This document shows, piece by piece, positions 1 to 6,704 of a DNA stretch of 7,150 bases. The DNA is from Micavibrio_B sp048498395 (GTDB taxonomy: Bacteria; Pseudomonadota; Alphaproteobacteria; Micavibrionales; Micavibrionaceae). The stretch is from assembly GCA_048498395.1 (NCBI GenBank), contig JBEHYB010000099.1, forward strand, positions 1 through 7,150, read 5' to 3'. Both the position numbers and the translations under genes were made by a program. Position 1 is the stretch's first letter, and each line of letters starts with the position of its first letter. Under the pieces are notes generated by a model. It saw only the letters and a program-made list of their open reading frames with translations. It had not been told where the DNA came from and made no database searches.

Positions 1-941
1 ACATAAAAAGCCGCCTGGTTTTCGTTGAGTAAGTCGCCTGGATAATTATCCTCATCACGCCTTGTATGATCGTCATGGCCATGCTTGTAAACTTCAAGGA
101 CTGCCTTATTCCATGCTTTCTGACGCATACGGGAACGCAAGGACGTTTCCTCTTTGGCGCTTGCCTCATCATTGAACTCATCCGATAGGTCTTTCGGCGG
201 CGGCTCGACGCGGATGACATAGAGCTGGGTCTGGATATAGGCGGCAAGCTCGTTCTCGCGCACGCCTTCGGGCAATGTCTTGGAATAGATTTTAAAGCCG
301 TGGGTTTTTTCAACGCCTTTCGACAAATCAAATTCTGATGTCGCGGTAAACGCGTAGGAAATTGTTTCGTCGCCGAACGCGTTAAAGAAGTTATCGACAT
401 GGCGGTCGGAGAGGCCACGGTGCGCCTCATCCGAGATCAGCATATCCGTATTCTCGTAATTCATTACACCTTGCTCAACAAGCGCACGCCATGAATCATA
501 GGTGATGATGGTAACAGGTTTGCCGAGTTGCTTGTGCCCGTCCCCGTACAGGCCTATCTTGTCTTTGAGTTCCGGCGCGTATTTTTCGAAACTTTCCTTT
601 GTCTGCCCAACAAGAGCCGTCGTCGGCACGACGATTACGGTTTTAAAATCTTCGATACCTCGTGAGAGCGCCTCGAGATAAGCCTGTTTCGCGATCGACA
701 GGAAGATAACCGTCTTGCCGATCCCGGTCGCGATTTCGAAATAGCCTTTATGGCCTTCCGGGTGATGGCGGATATGGTCTTCGCCGGCGGTCAGGGCCTG
801 GAACTGGGTGTTGCGGTAGGGGGTCGTGTCGTTCACCCCGCCGATAAACGGGGTGCCGTCTTTATCGATCCCTTCCAGGAGAAGGAGATCGGTCATGGCA
901 TTCGCCACAATTTCTTTGTTTCTCAATAACTTAGACGACAT
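1..941 (-). CDS. Superfamily 2 DEAD/DEAH-box (ResIII-like) helicase, N-terminal part, cut by the window edge
   Basis: This is an open frame of 313 codons with no stop before the left edge, so the C-terminus lies outside. Motifs seen in order: an aromatic/Gln region near residues 42-48 (YRNTQFQ), Walker A ATGIGKT at 71-77, a motif Ia-like VVPTTALVGQ at 104-113, the Walker B box DEAH at 171-174, and motif III-like TAT at 199-201. This is the first RecA-like domain of an ATP-driven nucleic-acid translocase; motifs IV-VI would lie beyond the window. A charged stretch at about 248-302 probably begins the linker to the second domain. The helicase core starts within 45 residues of the N-terminus, so there is no room for an HsdR-type nuclease domain in front of it. 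The ATG at 939-941 was chosen because GAGG lies 10 bases upstream and a good promoter precedes it; Met16 has no ribosome-binding site. It could belong to a restriction, defence or repair system, but the window does not decide this. Confidence 0.9.
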   Translation of the reverse strand, partial: MSSKLLRNKEIVANAMTDLLLLEGIDKDGTPFIGGVNDTTPYRNTQFQALTAGEDHIRHHPEGHKGYFEIATGIGKTVIFLSIAKQAYLEALSRGIEDFKTVIVVPTTALVGQTKESFEKYAPELKDKIGLYGDGHKQLGKPVTIITYDSWRALVEQGVMNYENTDMLISDEAHRGLSDRHVDNFFNAFGDETISYAFTATSEFDLSKGVEKTHGFKIYSKTLPEGVRENELAAYIQTQLYVIRVEPPPKDLSDEFNDEASAKEETSLRSRMRQKAWNKAVLEVYKHGHDDHTRRDEDNYPGDLLNENQAAFY

Positions 942-962
942 ACGCAGTAAACCTCAATGGGT

Positions 963-991
963 TTTCTAGCAATATTTCCAAGTTATGTCAA
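963..991 (-). promoter_or_regulatory. Sigma-70-like promoter for the helicase gene
   Basis: On the minus strand there is a perfect -35 hexamer TTGACA (986-991), a 17-base spacer, and TAGAAA (963-968) as -10, preceded by TGC as an extended -10. Transcription would begin near 956, leaving a leader of about 15 bases that just includes the GAGG at 952-955. The -10 matches consensus at four of six positions. The call rests on the exact -35, ideal spacing and correct placement upstream of a start codon. Confidence 0.6.
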
Positions 992-1012
992 TAAATTAAC
1001 CCTCTAACGCTT

Positions 1013-1062
1013 CCTCCCGCCTTGGCGGGGAATCATTGGAGTGAAACAGTCTGGAGACACCG
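1013..1062 (+). repeat. Degenerate REP-like hairpin with GAGACACCG tail
   Basis: CCCGC (1016-1020) and GCGGG (1025-1029) can form a stem around CTTG. Positions 1016-1032 match the hairpin at 4446-4462 in 15 of 17 bases. In both places the hairpin is followed by the identical nonamer GAGACACCG (here 1054-1062), after a spacer of 21 bases here and 9 there. This supports two diverged copies of one dispersed element. There is no T-run after the stem, so it is not a standard terminator. Confidence 0.5.
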
Positions 1063-1074
1063 TGCGCGCTCCTG

Positions 1075-1091
1075 CTTTATAAATTATAAAG
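1075..1091. repeat. AT-rich inverted repeat upstream of the exported-protein gene
   Basis: CTTTATAA and TTATAAAG are exact 8-base arms around a single central A. The element ends four bases before the ATG at 1096, where a Shine-Dalgarno sequence would be expected and none is seen. It could be an operator, or overlapping AT-rich -10-like sequence (TATAAA occurs twice). Its function is unproven. Confidence 0.45.
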
Positions 1092-1095
1092 ACGT

Positions 1096-1833
1096 ATGAG
1101 AATCGTCAAATTCATCATCGCTTTATCCGTTCTCCTGTTTCCGCTGATGGCGCACGCCGCGACTTGTCAGGGCAGCAAGGGATTTACGACCGCGCTGAAT
1201 GTAAATCTTGAAACCCCGCCGCCGGTGCTCGATCTGAAAAGATCTTTGAGCGACATCAACGAGGGGCAGAATGAAGCGCATGAAGAATGGCTCAAAAAGA
1301 ACGGCATGCAGACGATCTGGAAGGCGGAAAACATGGAAACCGCCGGTACGACAGCCGGGGCCTGGGGCAGTTTCGTCGATTTTAAAATGACTGCGACGGC
1401 TGCGGATACTTACGGACTTCTCGTCTGCCCTTATTTCAAACAGATCAATCTGAACCTGATGTATCGAAGCATCATCTCGATCCCGAAAGAATTTCCAGGC
1501 GGCAGCTGCGCGTATAAAGTCATCATGACGCATGAATTGAAACATCACAACACAAACGTCAAAATCGTCCAGGACGCCGTCGCGCGCTTCCGCAAGGATT
1601 TACCACTCTTGGTAACCGAAATCGAAAAATCGGGAGCCGCGAGCCCGCGCGGTCAAATCGACGCAACCATCGCCACCATCAAGCAAAAAATCAGCGACGC
1701 TTTTAAAATATATCTCGAAGATACAATCGCCCGCGAAATGAAAAAACAGAATGAACTGATCGACTCCCCGGAAGAATATACGAAGGGTACGCGGCTGCTC
1801 GATGAATGCAAAACCATCGAAACGTCAAACTGA
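1096..1833 (+). CDS. Exported protein of unknown function with an HExxH (metalloprotease-like) motif
   Basis: I do not recognise a named family. The 245-residue product begins with a clear Sec signal peptide: basic Arg2/Lys5, a hydrophobic core at about 6-18, and AHA|A as the likely cleavage site after residue 21. Export to the periplasm or outside is therefore expected. The mature part has four cysteines (24, 111, 138, 238), enough for two disulfides. HELKH at 146-150 fits the HExxH zinc-site pattern, with His146 and His150 as possible ligands and Glu147 as possible catalytic base; the third ligand is not evident. The C-terminal third (about 155-225) is charged and likely helical. No Shine-Dalgarno sequence is visible before the ATG, but this start gives an intact signal peptide, whereas the next Met (18) would destroy it. 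The gene stands alone, divergent from the helicase and convergent with cckA (8 bases between stops). A lone HExxH can occur by chance, so enzyme activity is inference. Confidence 0.8.
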   Translation: MRIVKFIIALSVLLFPLMAHAATCQGSKGFTTALNVNLETPPPVLDLKRSLSDINEGQNEAHEEWLKKNGMQTIWKAENMETAGTTAGAWGSFVDFKMTATAADTYGLLVCPYFKQINLNLMYRSIISIPKEFPGGSCAYKVIMTHELKHHNTNVKIVQDAVARFRKDLPLLVTEIEKSGAASPRGQIDATIATIKQKISDAFKIYLEDTIAREMKKQNELIDSPEEYTKGTRLLDECKTIETSN

Positions 1834-1841
1834 ACCGCGCC

Positions 1842-4340
1842 TTATCCCTCCAGCACTTCCTTCACCTTGGCGGCGAGTTGTTTGAGGGTGAAGGGTTTCG
1901 GCAAAAAGTGAATGCCCTCGCCCATCTGGTCTTTCAGCTTCTCTTCTGTATAGCCGGAGACGAAAATGATTTTAAGCGTCGGCATCTCGCCGCGGATCTG
2001 GGTCGCAAGCGTCGGGCCGTCCATGCCCGGCATGATCACGTCGGTGATCAGGAGATCGATCGGTTTCTTCAGTTCCTTGAATTTCGTCCAGCCAGCCTCG
2101 CCGCTTTCCGCCGTTTCGACTTCATAGCCTTTATTGGTCAGCGCACGCATCGAGAAAGTCCGTACCGCGTCTTCGTCCTCAACGAGAAGAATGCGCGCCG
2201 TGCCGGTCAGGTCGCCCGTCATTTCTTCAAGCGCCGGTTTGGCTTCGGTGTCGGCTTCCATTTCAGTGAGGCGCGGCAGGTAGACGCTGAAGCTCGTCCC
2301 CACCCCGACTTCGCTATGCACGGTCAGGTAACCGCCGGTCTGGCGCACGATACCGAAGACGGTTGCGAGACCAAGCCCCGTACCCTGGCCAACATCTTTC
2401 GTCGTGAAGAACGGTTCGAAAATACGTTGCAGGATTTCAGGCGGAATGCCGGTGCCGGTGTCGCGCACCTCGATCTTGACCCAGTGGCCCGGCGGCATGA
2501 TATCCGCGCCGAGCGGAATTGAATCGTCGTTGGTAAAATGGCTCGTCGAGATGGTGAGCATCCCGCCATGCGGCATCGCATCGCGCGCATTGACCGCCAT
2601 ATTGATCAGCACCTGCTCCATCTGGCCGCCATCGACCTTGACGTAGCCGAGATCCTGGCCGTGCACGAGGCGCAGTTCGATATTCGCGCCGATCAGGCGG
2701 CGCATCAGATGCGCGAGCTCGGTCAGGATATCTGTAATGTCCTGCACTTTCGGGCGCAAGGTTTGCTGGCGCGAGAAGGCCAGCAACTGGCGTACAAGGT
2801 TCGTCGCGCGGTTCGAGTTCTGCTTGATCTGCTGGATATCGGCGAAAGACGGATCGCCCGGCTTGTGACGCAGCATCAACAGATCGCAGAAACCGATCAT
2901 CGCCGTGAGCAAATTGTTAAAGTCGTGCGCGATACCGCCGGCGAGCTGCCCGACCGCCTGCATTTTCTGCGACTGGATAAACTGGTTCTCGAGATTCTTC
3001 TGCTGGGTCAGGTCGATAAAGTGCAGCGCGATCTTCTCGCTGTCGGCGAATTTGCGCGCGTACATACGCACCGGCACGACTTCCTTCTGACCTTCGGACC
3101 ACAGGCGCATCTCGATCGGCTCGAGATTTTCCTCTTCCTTGCGGATGCGGTTCAAATTCGCGAGCGCGTTGGTCAGGTCGTCGCGGTCCACGATTTCCGA
3201 GAAATGCTGGCCTTCGATAATATCGATGGTCTTGCCGGTAATATCGGAGAGAACCTTGTTACACTCCTCGACAATGTTCTCACCGTTGACGATGGCGATA
3301 CCGAGCGGCGCTTCTTCAAAGAAGCGGCGGAACCGGTCTTCGGATTCTTCCAATGCGCGGCGCATGGCACGCTCGGCGGTCAGATCGTGCACAATACCGC
3401 GCGTCCGCACGCGTCCGTCGGATTCATGGACGACGGTCTGGTTTATAGTGGCGAGGAACACGCGGCCGCCCGGGCCTTTCATGCGGACTTCGGCGACCTG
3501 GCGCGCACCGCCGCCTTCCTTGATATCGTAAGGCGCGGCGTTCTCCGGCGGATCGAGAAGGAAATGATGCAGCATGCCGTTCCACAGCACATTCTCAAGA
3601 TCGGCCCCCATCCAGCGAATGAGCGTCGCGTTCACAAAGACGAAACGTCCACGCTCGTCGACCGAAAAAAACCCGACCGGCGCGTTGTCGGTGAAGTCGA
3701 TCAGCTTCTCGCGTTCCTCGCTGATCGAGCGGTTGCGAACGAATTCTTCCGTGATATCGTCAAACCGCCAGTGGATATGCCCGGCCCAGCCCGGCACCGG
3801 CTGCGCCTGCACCCGCATCCAGATATCGTGGTCCTCACGCGTGATTTTCAGATCGGCATGATCCGTCAGGCCGCGATGCGCCTGATCGGCGAGCGTTTTG
3901 AAATGCGCCATATTCTCGGGCGTGCGTGAAAAGATCTTGAGCAGCGTGTCATAGCTGCGCGGCCCTATATTCTTGCACATCGCATCGAAACGTCCGTTCG
4001 ACAACACAATCGCGTTGGTACCGTCGGTAATGAGACGCGCGCCCTGACTGGCCTCAAGAATTTCAATGAGCAGCGCGCGCTCTTTTTCCTGTGGCGAGAA
4101 AAACTTGACGACAAGCTGCAGCGCGTAACCGCCGAGCAGCGCGCCAAGCAGCAGAAGGATAAAAACGAACAGGACCGTTTCATGGACTTCCAAAGCGATC
4201 ATCGTCGCGACACAGAACCCGACATAAGTCAGCGCCGTCAGGCCGAGCGCCCAGGCACTGATCTTGGTTTTCTGTTTCGTTCCGGCGGTATGCTCGGGCT
4301 TGTGATGGCGGCGGATAAAATCGCTATGGTCCAGACTCAT
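1842..4340 (-). CDS. cckA: CckA-type hybrid sensor histidine kinase (cell-cycle phosphorelay)
   Basis: The 832-residue product is an inner-membrane sensor kinase/phosphatase. In the known pathway CckA passes phosphate to ChpT and on to CtrA and CpdR, controlling cell-cycle and flagellar genes. Visible architecture: two membrane segments (about 29-50 and 55-77), three PAS-like regions (about 90-200, 210-325, 330-450), a HisKA domain with GGIAHDFNNLL and phospho-acceptor His472, and an HATPase with N box (Asn580/Asn584), G1 DTGTGI (627-632), F box FEPFF (641-645) and G2 GQGTGLGL (651-658). A C-terminal receiver follows, with acidic Glu721/Asp722, phospho-acceptor Asp767, Ser795 and Lys815. All catalytic residues are present. 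The HisKA stretch from QLAGG through FSRQQTL is close to CckA as remembered. It is longer than the Caulobacter protein (about 690 residues), consistent with an extra PAS-like region. The ATG at 4338-4340 is the only usual start codon after the in-frame upstream stop, but it lacks a Shine-Dalgarno sequence. The gene lies 145 bases downstream of flhB on the same strand. Confidence 0.96.
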   Translation of the reverse strand: MSLDHSDFIRRHHKPEHTAGTKQKTKISAWALGLTALTYVGFCVATMIALEVHETVLFVFILLLLGALLGGYALQLVVKFFSPQEKERALLIEILEASQGARLITDGTNAIVLSNGRFDAMCKNIGPRSYDTLLKIFSRTPENMAHFKTLADQAHRGLTDHADLKITREDHDIWMRVQAQPVPGWAGHIHWRFDDITEEFVRNRSISEEREKLIDFTDNAPVGFFSVDERGRFVFVNATLIRWMGADLENVLWNGMLHHFLLDPPENAAPYDIKEGGGARQVAEVRMKGPGGRVFLATINQTVVHESDGRVRTRGIVHDLTAERAMRRALEESEDRFRRFFEEAPLGIAIVNGENIVEECNKVLSDITGKTIDIIEGQHFSEIVDRDDLTNALANLNRIRKEEENLEPIEMRLWSEGQKEVVPVRMYARKFADSEKIALHFIDLTQQKNLENQFIQSQKMQAVGQLAGGIAHDFNNLLTAMIGFCDLLMLRHKPGDPSFADIQQIKQNSNRATNLVRQLLAFSRQQTLRPKVQDITDILTELAHLMRRLIGANIELRLVHGQDLGYVKVDGGQMEQVLINMAVNARDAMPHGGMLTISTSHFTNDDSIPLGADIMPPGHWVKIEVRDTGTGIPPEILQRIFEPFFTTKDVGQGTGLGLATVFGIVRQTGGYLTVHSEVGVGTSFSVYLPRLTEMEADTEAKPALEEMTGDLTGTARILLVEDEDAVRTFSMRALTNKGYEVETAESGEAGWTKFKELKKPIDLLITDVIMPGMDGPTLATQIRGEMPTLKIIFVSGYTEEKLKDQMGEGIHFLPKPFTLKQLAAKVKEVLEG

Positions 4341-4400
4341 GGCGTAAAAATGCCATAGAATCGCGCTCTTGGATAGAGGACGGCTGAATTCTTAATGCTT

Positions 4401-4418
4401 TCCCCGCGAAAGCGGGGA
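4401..4418 (+). repeat. REP-like hairpin, forward copy, in the flhB-cckA gap
   Basis: A 7-bp stem TCCCCGC (4401-4407) / GCGGGGA (4412-4418) closes a GAAA loop. The core CCCCGCGAAAGCGGGG, with the flank ATCTCC, is identical to the reverse complement of the hairpin at 6705-6724 and its flank, so the two are copies of one element. No T-run follows on either strand, so an intrinsic terminator is not supported. Confidence 0.75.
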
Positions 4419-4443
4419 TCTCCCTTATATGCCATGCACAAGG

Positions 4444-4480
4444 TCCCCGCCTTCGCTGGGAAAGAACGGCTGAGACACCG
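4444..4480 (-). repeat. REP-like hairpin, inverted copy, with GAGACACCG tail
   Basis: TCCCCGC (4444-4450) pairs with GCTGGGA (4455-4461) around CTTC with one mismatch. Relative to 4401-4418 it is inverted, giving a head-to-head pair separated by about 25 bases. On the plus strand it is followed by GAGACACCG (4472-4480), as in the copy at 1013-1062. It lies close downstream of the flhB stop codon. Confidence 0.6.
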
Positions 4481-4485
4481 CCTTG

Positions 4486-5571
4486 TTATTTTCTTGGCTT
4501 TAATTTTCCGCGTTTCTGGAACACGTAGGAGATAACTTCGGCGACGGCCTTGAAAAGCTCGGGCGGAATGGCCTGGTCGAGTTCGACATCGGCATAGAGC
4601 GACCGCGCGAGCGGCGGGTTTTCCACGATTTCGATATTATTATCCTTGCCGATTTCACGGATACGCATGGCGACCTCGTCGACACCCTTGGCGATCACCA
4701 CCGGCGCGTCCATCTCCTCGGTGTCATAACGCAGCGCCACGGCAAAGTGGGTCGGGTTGGTGATGATGACATCGGCTTTCGGCACGGCCTGCATCATACG
4801 CTGGCGCGCTTTTTCCATGCGCAGCTGTTTGAGTTTGCCCTTGACGTGCGGATCGCCTTCCGTCTGTTTGTATTCGTCTTTCAGCTCCTGTTTGGTCATG
4901 CGCATCTGCTTGTTGAATTCCCAGCGCTGATACAAAACGTCGGCGATTGAGATCGCGAGCAGCGCGACGAGGATACCGATCATCATGCGCATTGTCATCG
5001 AGTACAGCGTCGCCATCATCACTTCGAGCGACTGATCAAGCGTATGTTCGATCCCGCCGAGATACGGATAGACAAGCACGAAACCGATCGTGCCGATGAC
5101 ACTCAGTTTCAGAATGCCCTTCAGGAACTCGACGACGGAGCGCATCGAAAACAGCCGCCCCACGCCCTTGACGACCGACACCTTGCTGAAATCCATCTTC
5201 AGCACTTCCGGCGAGATCATCAGCCCGACCTGCGTGAAAGGCCCGAGAAACGATGCCAGCATCAGGACCAGAAGCGGGATCGCCACGATACCGAGCATCT
5301 TCAGCCCGACATTGGAAAGCACCGAGCCGATCCCGCCGGGACCGCTCGCCATCAGATGCGGCTGCTCGAGAAATATTTTCAGGTAATCACTGAACTCATT
5401 GAACATGCCCTTGCTGGACACGCCGATGATCAGCGTCGCGGCGAGCAACATGATCCAGGTGTTCAGCTCTTTCGACTGCGCGACCTGGCCGCGCTTTCGC
5501 GCCTCTTCAAGTTTCTTCGCGGTGGGGTCTTCGGTTTTGGATGAATCATCCTGCTCGCCATCTTCGGCCAT
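4486..5571 (-). CDS. flhB: Flagellar type III export protein FlhB
   Basis: This is the export-gate component and substrate-specificity switch, at the inner membrane. The 361 residues are normal for the family. The N-terminus carries the typical EDPTAKKLEEARKRGQVAQS (14-33). Four membrane segments lie near 36-52, 88-112, 143-170 and 186-212. The cytoplasmic domain contains NPTH at 272-275, where family members self-cleave between Asn and Pro (here 272/273) to change from rod/hook to filament export. The flanking VIITNPTHFAVALRY and the later VENPPLARSLY are also family signatures. The start is supported by GGAGGA (5578-5583) six bases upstream, inside the end of fliR. The gene follows fliR after three bases, so the two are almost certainly co-transcribed and probably translationally coupled. 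Nothing in the protein appears broken. Confusion with a virulence-type (SctU) homologue is unlikely given the neighbours and cckA. Confidence 0.97.
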   Translation of the reverse strand: MAEDGEQDDSSKTEDPTAKKLEEARKRGQVAQSKELNTWIMLLAATLIIGVSSKGMFNEFSDYLKIFLEQPHLMASGPGGIGSVLSNVGLKMLGIVAIPLLVLMLASFLGPFTQVGLMISPEVLKMDFSKVSVVKGVGRLFSMRSVVEFLKGILKLSVIGTIGFVLVYPYLGGIEHTLDQSLEVMMATLYSMTMRMMIGILVALLAISIADVLYQRWEFNKQMRMTKQELKDEYKQTEGDPHVKGKLKQLRMEKARQRMMQAVPKADVIITNPTHFAVALRYDTEEMDAPVVIAKGVDEVAMRIREIGKDNNIEIVENPPLARSLYADVELDQAIPPELFKAVAEVISYVFQKRGKLKPRK

Positions 5572-5574
5572 GGA

Positions 5575-6348
5575 CTATCCTCCGGACGAGATGAACGAGA
5601 TCATGCCTTTTTGATACTGGTCGAGCCAGACCATCATCATGGTCGACCCCACCAGCGCCAGCATGATAAGGCATATCATGATCTGCAACGGCATCGAAAT
5701 CATGAAGATCTGCATCGCCGGCATCAGTTTCGACAAAACCGCAAGACCTATATAAAGAAGAAGCACGACAAGGATGAATGGCGCGGTGATCTGGATCCCC
5801 ACCGCGAAAGACCCGCCGATCGTATTGGTCAGCAGGTTCGTCATACTGGCAATGTCAGGCATCTTGCCGACGGGGAAAATCTCATAGCTGTTGACGACAC
5901 CCAAAATCAGCAGGTGGTAAAGATCGGTCGCAAAAAGAAGCAGGATCGCAACCATCGTCAGGAACGCGCCGATGATCGAGCCCTGCGACGCGAATTGCGG
6001 ATTGAACAACTGGGCGTTGGCCAGCGAGGCCTGCGTCGAGATGATCACCCCCGCCGTATCGAGCGCCGCCATCAGCGTGCGGGCGATCGTGCCGATAAAA
6101 AGCCCGATAATGAATTCCACGCCGATCAGTAAAACCATCGTCGTTGCGCCGGGAATGGGCGACGGTATCTTGGCCTGTATCAGTGGAAAAAGGACGAAAG
6201 AGAAAGCCAGCGCGAAATAAAGGCGCGTCTGCGGCGGCACGAATGTATTGCCAATCCCCGGCATCAGCATGATAACGGTTCCCGTGCGGACGAAGGCCAG
6301 CATAAAGGCAAAGACCCCTGTCGTCAGGAAGGCTTGAAGTTCGCTCAT
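5575..6348 (-). CDS. fliR: Flagellar type III export protein FliR
   Basis: This inner-membrane protein forms, with FliP and FliQ, the core of the flagellar export gate. The 257-residue length is typical. It is almost entirely hydrophobic, with about six membrane segments near 9-29, 41-57, 69-92, 124-150, 183-206 and 214-240. Family features seen are an N-terminal RTGTVIMLMPGIGN (21-34), the FVPPQTRLYFALA region (36-48), GVEFIIGLFIG (76-86), and the C-terminal PAMQIFMISMPLQI (210-223). The start is set by a strong AAGGAGG at 6353-6359, four bases before the ATG. It is 25 bases downstream of fliQ, and its TAG stop lies within the flhB ribosome-binding region. Confidence 0.97.
   Translation of the reverse strand: MSELQAFLTTGVFAFMLAFVRTGTVIMLMPGIGNTFVPPQTRLYFALAFSFVLFPLIQAKIPSPIPGATTMVLLIGVEFIIGLFIGTIARTLMAALDTAGVIISTQASLANAQLFNPQFASQGSIIGAFLTMVAILLLFATDLYHLLILGVVNSYEIFPVGKMPDIASMTNLLTNTIGGSFAVGIQITAPFILVVLLLYIGLAVLSKLMPAMQIFMISMPLQIMICLIMLALVGSTMMMVWLDQYQKGMISFISSGG
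5578..5583 (-). promoter_or_regulatory. Shine-Dalgarno sequence of flhB, abutting the fliR stop codon
   Basis: GGAGGA on the minus strand lies six bases before the flhB ATG and directly next to the fliR TAG (5575-5577). Ribosomes ending fliR would be placed to restart on flhB, which suggests translational coupling. Confidence 0.8.
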
Positions 6349-6352
6349 GGAC

Positions 6353-6359
6353 CCTCCTT
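6353..6359 (-). promoter_or_regulatory. Strong Shine-Dalgarno sequence of fliR
   Basis: AAGGAGG on the minus strand, four bases before the fliR ATG. It is the strongest ribosome-binding site in the window and fixes the fliR start. Confidence 0.85.
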
Positions 6360-6373
6360 ACTTGAACAGACGG

Positions 6374-6640
6374 TTAATGAATTGCAATGATCCGGTCGGC
6401 GATCGTGTGCATGAACTCGATCATGGTCGTGGTAAAGGCCGGCAGCAGGACGAACATCGCGATAAAGATCGCGAGGATTTTTGGCACGAACACCAGCGTC
6501 ACTTCCTGGATCTGGGTCAAAGCCTGCAACAGCGCGATGGCCACGCCGACGACAAGGCCGATAACCATGATAGGCGCGCTGATCTTGATGGACAGCCACA
6601 GCGTTTCCCGCATCAGATCGATGATTTCCTGTTCGTTCAT
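6374..6640 (-). CDS. fliQ: Flagellar type III export protein FliQ
   Basis: This small inner-membrane subunit of the FliP-FliQ-FliR export channel has 88 residues, the usual length. Two long hydrophobic helices (about 15-40 and 48-75) flank the conserved LLQALTQIQEVTLVFVPK (37-54), the clearest family signature. The N-terminus MNEQEIIDLMRETLW also fits FliQ. The ribosome-binding site is poor: AGGA touches the ATG directly, and TAGGG lies 13 bases upstream. The start is chosen on family alignment rather than on this signal. The gene comes after a 113-base gap filled by two hairpins downstream of fliE. Confidence 0.96.
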   Translation of the reverse strand: MNEQEIIDLMRETLWLSIKISAPIMVIGLVVGVAIALLQALTQIQEVTLVFVPKILAIFIAMFVLLPAFTTTMIEFMHTIADRIIAIH

Positions 6641-6663
6641 TCCTGAACTTTACCCTATCCGCC

Positions 6664-6683
6664 ATTCCCGCGAAAGCGGGAAT
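6664..6683 (+). repeat. REP-like hairpin, forward copy, in the fliE-fliQ gap
   Basis: A perfect 8-bp stem ATTCCCGC (6664-6671) / GCGGGAAT (6676-6683) around a GAAA loop. It lies 23 bases upstream of the fliQ start. It matches the family at 4401-4418 and 6705-6724 apart from changes in the stem base pairs. No T-run follows. Confidence 0.78.
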
Positions 6684-6704
6684 CTATCTGCCTTTTAAAT
6701 GGAG

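Noticed and set aside
1806..2522. Open frame of 238 codons on the plus strand overlapping the end of the exported-protein gene and antisense to the cckA receiver region
   Set aside because: No family signature and atypical composition; it mirrors the coding pattern of cckA.
2538..3929. Long open frame of 463 codons on the plus strand, antisense to cckA
   Set aside because: It lies wholly inside the well-supported cckA gene. Its product is rich in Arg, His and Asp, with no recognisable domain, as expected from a reading-frame shadow of a GC-rich gene.
4340..4356. Sigma-54-like sequence TGGCATTTTTACGC upstream of cckA
   Set aside because: The spacing between GG and GC is nine rather than ten bases, the -12 element is poor, and transcription would begin inside the coding region.
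4401..4461. Hairpins in the flhB-cckA gap as intrinsic terminators
   Set aside because: Neither strand has a run of T after either stem. The repeated, paired layout fits REP-like elements better.
5611..6132. Open frame of 173 codons on the plus strand, antisense to fliR
   Set aside because: A His/Arg/Gln/Asp-rich shadow of a hydrophobic membrane protein; no support of its own.
6345..6665. Open frame of 106 codons on the minus strand, beginning inside a hairpin and overlapping fliQ and the fliR start
   Set aside because: It is the shifted frame of fliQ, with an Arg/Asp/His-rich product. FliQ in the other frame matches its family along its whole length.
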